Assembly: GCA_002327415.1 (NCBI GenBank)
Contig: DCVU01000069.1
Coordinates: forward strand, 1 to 6,871
Reading direction: 5' to 3'
DNA length: 6,871 bases
Origin: Smithella sp. UBA2180
GTDB lineage: Bacteria; Desulfobacterota; Syntrophia; Syntrophales; Smithellaceae
Made by a program: the position numbers and the translations under genes. Shown piece by piece: positions 5,319 through 6,871 of this stretch (position 1 is the stretch's first letter; every line of letters begins with the position of its first letter). The notes under the pieces are model-generated. The model searched no databases. It was not told where the DNA came from and was given only the letters and a program-made list of their open reading frames with translations.

Positions 5319-6164
5319 TTATGATTGGGAATTTTCACTATGCAGAACGAATTTTATGGGCAGATCAACCCAAACTGTAAGGGGACTGCCCGCTTTTTTT
5401 GCCGGTTCAAATTTCCATGGTCTTACCGCTTCGATTGCCGATTGATCCAGAATGGTGTATCCGGACGATTTCCTGATTTTCATACTCCCTACACGGCCGT
5501 CCGGCAAAACTTCCGCGGATACCAGAACAACGCCCTCATAACCGCGAACGCGCGCTATGGCCGGATAAACAGGCGGTGAGTTTTCTTTATATAAAGGATA
5601 GGCAATTACAGTATTCAAATTAGATGTATCGCCCGCAATTTGTTTTGCACTATGGCCGTTTATATTCTGAGACGGTTCTTTAACACTCCTGCCGGATACA
5701 TCGTATTTTGCCAATGTAACCGTATTGGTCAATTCCTTTATCATTGTTTTTGCTGATGTTGCAAATCCTTGAGAAGCTTCCGGTTTTGATGCCGCTCTTT
5801 CCGCTAGGGGTGATGGCTGCTCAATGCTGCTCTTTTGAATGACAACGCCGCTACTTTGGCTTTTATTATCCAGAGAGATCCATACCAAATTTATTCCGTT
5901 TAACTTTGGAGGGGAGATAAATTTGCCGGATAAACCAAAGACTAAAAGCGCTGCCACAGCAAAGTGAATCAGCAGGGAGAAGCAAATGGGCGCTGTTATT
6001 TTATTGTTGAAACTCCAATTCCGAAAGCGCAGCGCAGCGGAATTTGTAAGTTGAACAATCCCGCGAAGCGGAGGGTTTAATACTCCACAGCGAGCTTTCG
6101 AATCTGTTTCCAAAACTTGCTTTGGGGTTTCATACCCTTGATTTTTCGGTTTTATAAATTCCAT
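5319..6164 (-). CDS. TonB family protein with repeat-derived N-terminal extension
   Basis: A 281-residue energy transducer of the TonB family. A single membrane anchor spans about 58-79 and contains S63-x-x-x-H67, matching the Ser-x3-His pair by which TonB couples to ExbB/ExbD. A flexible periplasmic linker follows (about 85-190). The C-terminal domain (about 195-276) starts with PPVYPAIARVRGYEG, continues through VLPDGRVGSMKIRKSSGY, and ends with AVRPWKFEPA and PIKFVL, the hallmark pattern of TonB_C. It would deliver proton-motive-force energy to outer-membrane transporters; no exbB, exbD or receptor gene is in the window. The cytoplasmic N-terminus is unusually long (about 56 residues), and residues 22-50 are encoded by a palindromic repeat. 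The ATG at 6164 lacks a clear Shine-Dalgarno; a TTG at codon 18 is the only nearby alternative, since the next in-frame ATG lies beyond the membrane segment. Confidence 0.9.
   Translation of the reverse strand: MEFIKPKNQGYETPKQVLETDSKARCGVLNPPLRGIVQLTNSAALRFRNWSFNNKITAPICFSLLIHFAVAALLVFGLSGKFISPPKLNGINLVWISLDNKSQSSGVVIQKSSIEQPSPLAERAASKPEASQGFATSAKTMIKELTNTVTLAKYDVSGRSVKEPSQNINGHSAKQIAGDTSNLNTVIAYPLYKENSPPVYPAIARVRGYEGVVLVSAEVLPDGRVGSMKIRKSSGYTILDQSAIEAVRPWKFEPAKKAGSPLTVWVDLPIKFVLHSENSQS
6017..6100. repeat. REP-like palindromic element inside the tonB reading frame
   Basis: Two palindromes lie close together. AATTCCG (6017-6023) pairs perfectly with CGGAATT (6038-6044), with an inner GCG/CGC stem (6027-6029 with 6033-6035) inside. 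Sixteen bases on, CCGC-GAA-GCGG (6061-6071) forms a 4-bp stem with the GAA triloop of the very stable GCGAAGC mini-hairpin. The block is locally GC-rich between AT-rich flanks and translates to a low-complexity stretch resembling recurrent repeat-encoded peptides. I infer a dispersed intergenic-type repeat read through in frame; only one copy is present in the window. Confidence 0.5.
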
Positions 6165-6177
6165 TGGGCAAAAACTT

Positions 6178-6871
6178 TTATCTTTTTATTAATTTTTCCA
6201 CTACTCTGACGGCTTCCACGCCGTCTTTGGCAAAAGACGCGCCGATAGACTTTGCGTAAGCTTCGGTAACTACCGCGCCGCCGACCATAAATGGCTTTTG
6301 GATTCCCTTTGCCCGAGCCAGTATTATCACATCTTTCATATTTACCATCGTTGTGGTCATCAACGCGGAAAGGGCGATTACATCAGGATTTTTATCTTTT
6401 GCTTTTTTAATGATATCTTCCGCGGGGACGTCTTTACCCATATCAATGACATCATAACCATAATTTCTCAAAAGCAAGGCGACGATGTTTTTCCCGATAT
6501 CGTGAATATCGCCTTGCACCGTTGCCAGTATTATTTTGCCTTTGTTTCCAGCAGCATCTTGCTTTAAGAGCGGCTCCAGAAACTCTAGGGCCTTTTTCAT
6601 TGTTTCCGCTGCGGCCATGAGCTGCGGCAAAAAGTAAATTTTCTTCTCGTATAAATCGCCCACCTGAACGATGGATGGAATCATTATCTTATCCACCAAA
6701 TCTCGAGCTGAATCACCTTCGGAAAGAACGTTTTCTATAAAAGATAAAATATTATCCCTGTCTCCGTTCATTATCGCGTCAGCGATTTTCCCCCGCGGAG
6801 TAAGAACTTTTCCCGCGGCAGTTGCGGAACTAACACCAGCTTGCGCGGAAAAATGTTCAATAAAACGCAAG
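6178..6871 (-). CDS. metH: MetH-like cobalamin-binding region, C-terminal part of a methyltransferase (5' end beyond window)
   Basis: The frame is open through the right window edge, so at least 231 codons of the 3' end are seen. After a short linker (LRFIEHFSAQAG) comes the helical cap of B12-binding methionine synthase (about 25-105), with VGDLYEKKIYFLPQLMAAAE. The cobalamin Rossmann domain follows (about 110-230): DIHDIGK (121-127) provides the D-x-H-x-x-G motif with the cobalt-ligating His123, ALSALMTTTM holds Ser168, and GGAVVT is at 197-202. The protein ends there, without the SAM-binding reactivation domain of E. coli MetH. This resembles the short MetH of anaerobes (homocysteine methyltransferase, pterin-binding and B12 domains), which needs separate reactivation. 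A stand-alone corrinoid protein (MtbC/MttC type) starting beyond the edge is possible, but the N-terminal linker favours a larger protein. It is the first visible member of the minus-strand run, 13 bp upstream of tonB. Confidence 0.82.
   Translation of the reverse strand, partial: LRFIEHFSAQAGVSSATAAGKVLTPRGKIADAIMNGDRDNILSFIENVLSEGDSARDLVDKIMIPSIVQVGDLYEKKIYFLPQLMAAAETMKKALEFLEPLLKQDAAGNKGKIILATVQGDIHDIGKNIVALLLRNYGYDVIDMGKDVPAEDIIKKAKDKNPDVIALSALMTTTMVNMKDVIILARAKGIQKPFMVGGAVVTEAYAKSIGASFAKDGVEAVRVVEKLIKR

Noticed and set aside
6868..6870. TTG at the right edge as the start of a complete 230-residue corrinoid protein
   Set aside because: The frame is open to the edge with no visible upstream signal. 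The first residues look like an interdomain linker of a MetH-type protein, so it is treated as partial.

Overview
The window (6,871 bp, roughly mid-40s percent GC by eye, densely coding, no gene-free stretch over 300 bases) looks like a chromosomal segment of an anaerobic Gram-negative bacterium. The most likely source is a deltaproteobacterium of the Syntrophus/Smithella kind (Desulfobacterota). That placement is an inference from a DUF3568-type lipoprotein, a TonB protein, an HD-GYP protein, a cobalamin-domain protein resembling short anaerobe MetH, and an apparent selenocysteine codon. No tRNA, rRNA, CRISPR array, insertion sequence or phage gene is visible.

Layout. Positions 1-186 (+) hold the C-terminal end of an HD-GYP signalling protein. 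It converges on a minus-strand pair, maf (907-1500) then yggS (211-903), three bases apart. A 138-bp divergent region (1501-1638) separates maf from a small plus-strand gene at 1639-1935. That gene is the most interesting object here. It encodes a secreted MerP/HMA-like protein of 98 residues whose frame is interrupted by one TGA, exactly where the second metal-binding Cys of a CxxC motif should be. A perfect 8-bp hairpin with a GUU loop lies at bacterial SECIS distance downstream. A standard gene caller would miss it or split it. I read it as a CxxU selenoprotein.

Next come manC (1948-3024, -) and an RlmI-type rRNA methyltransferase (3128-4321, +), diverging from a short intergenic region with a perfect TATAAT on each strand. 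The methyltransferase ends tail to tail with a minus-strand run in which the stop codons overlap in TTAA. In transcription order, the run is a MetH-like cobalamin-binding C-terminus (6178 to the window edge), a TonB-family protein (5319-6164), pyrE (4713-5297) and a DUF3568-like lipoprotein (4318-4707). Gaps are 13, 21 and 5 bp.

How the genes relate. Most are housekeeping: nucleotide-pool cleaning (Maf), PLP homeostasis (YggS), GDP-mannose supply for surface glycans (ManC), rRNA methylation, pyrimidine synthesis (PyrE) and methyl transfer (MetH-like). Two further points stand out. The cytoplasmic N-terminus of the TonB protein appears to be partly encoded by a palindromic, REP-like element read in frame. 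All ten stop codons visible are TAA or TAG, never TGA.
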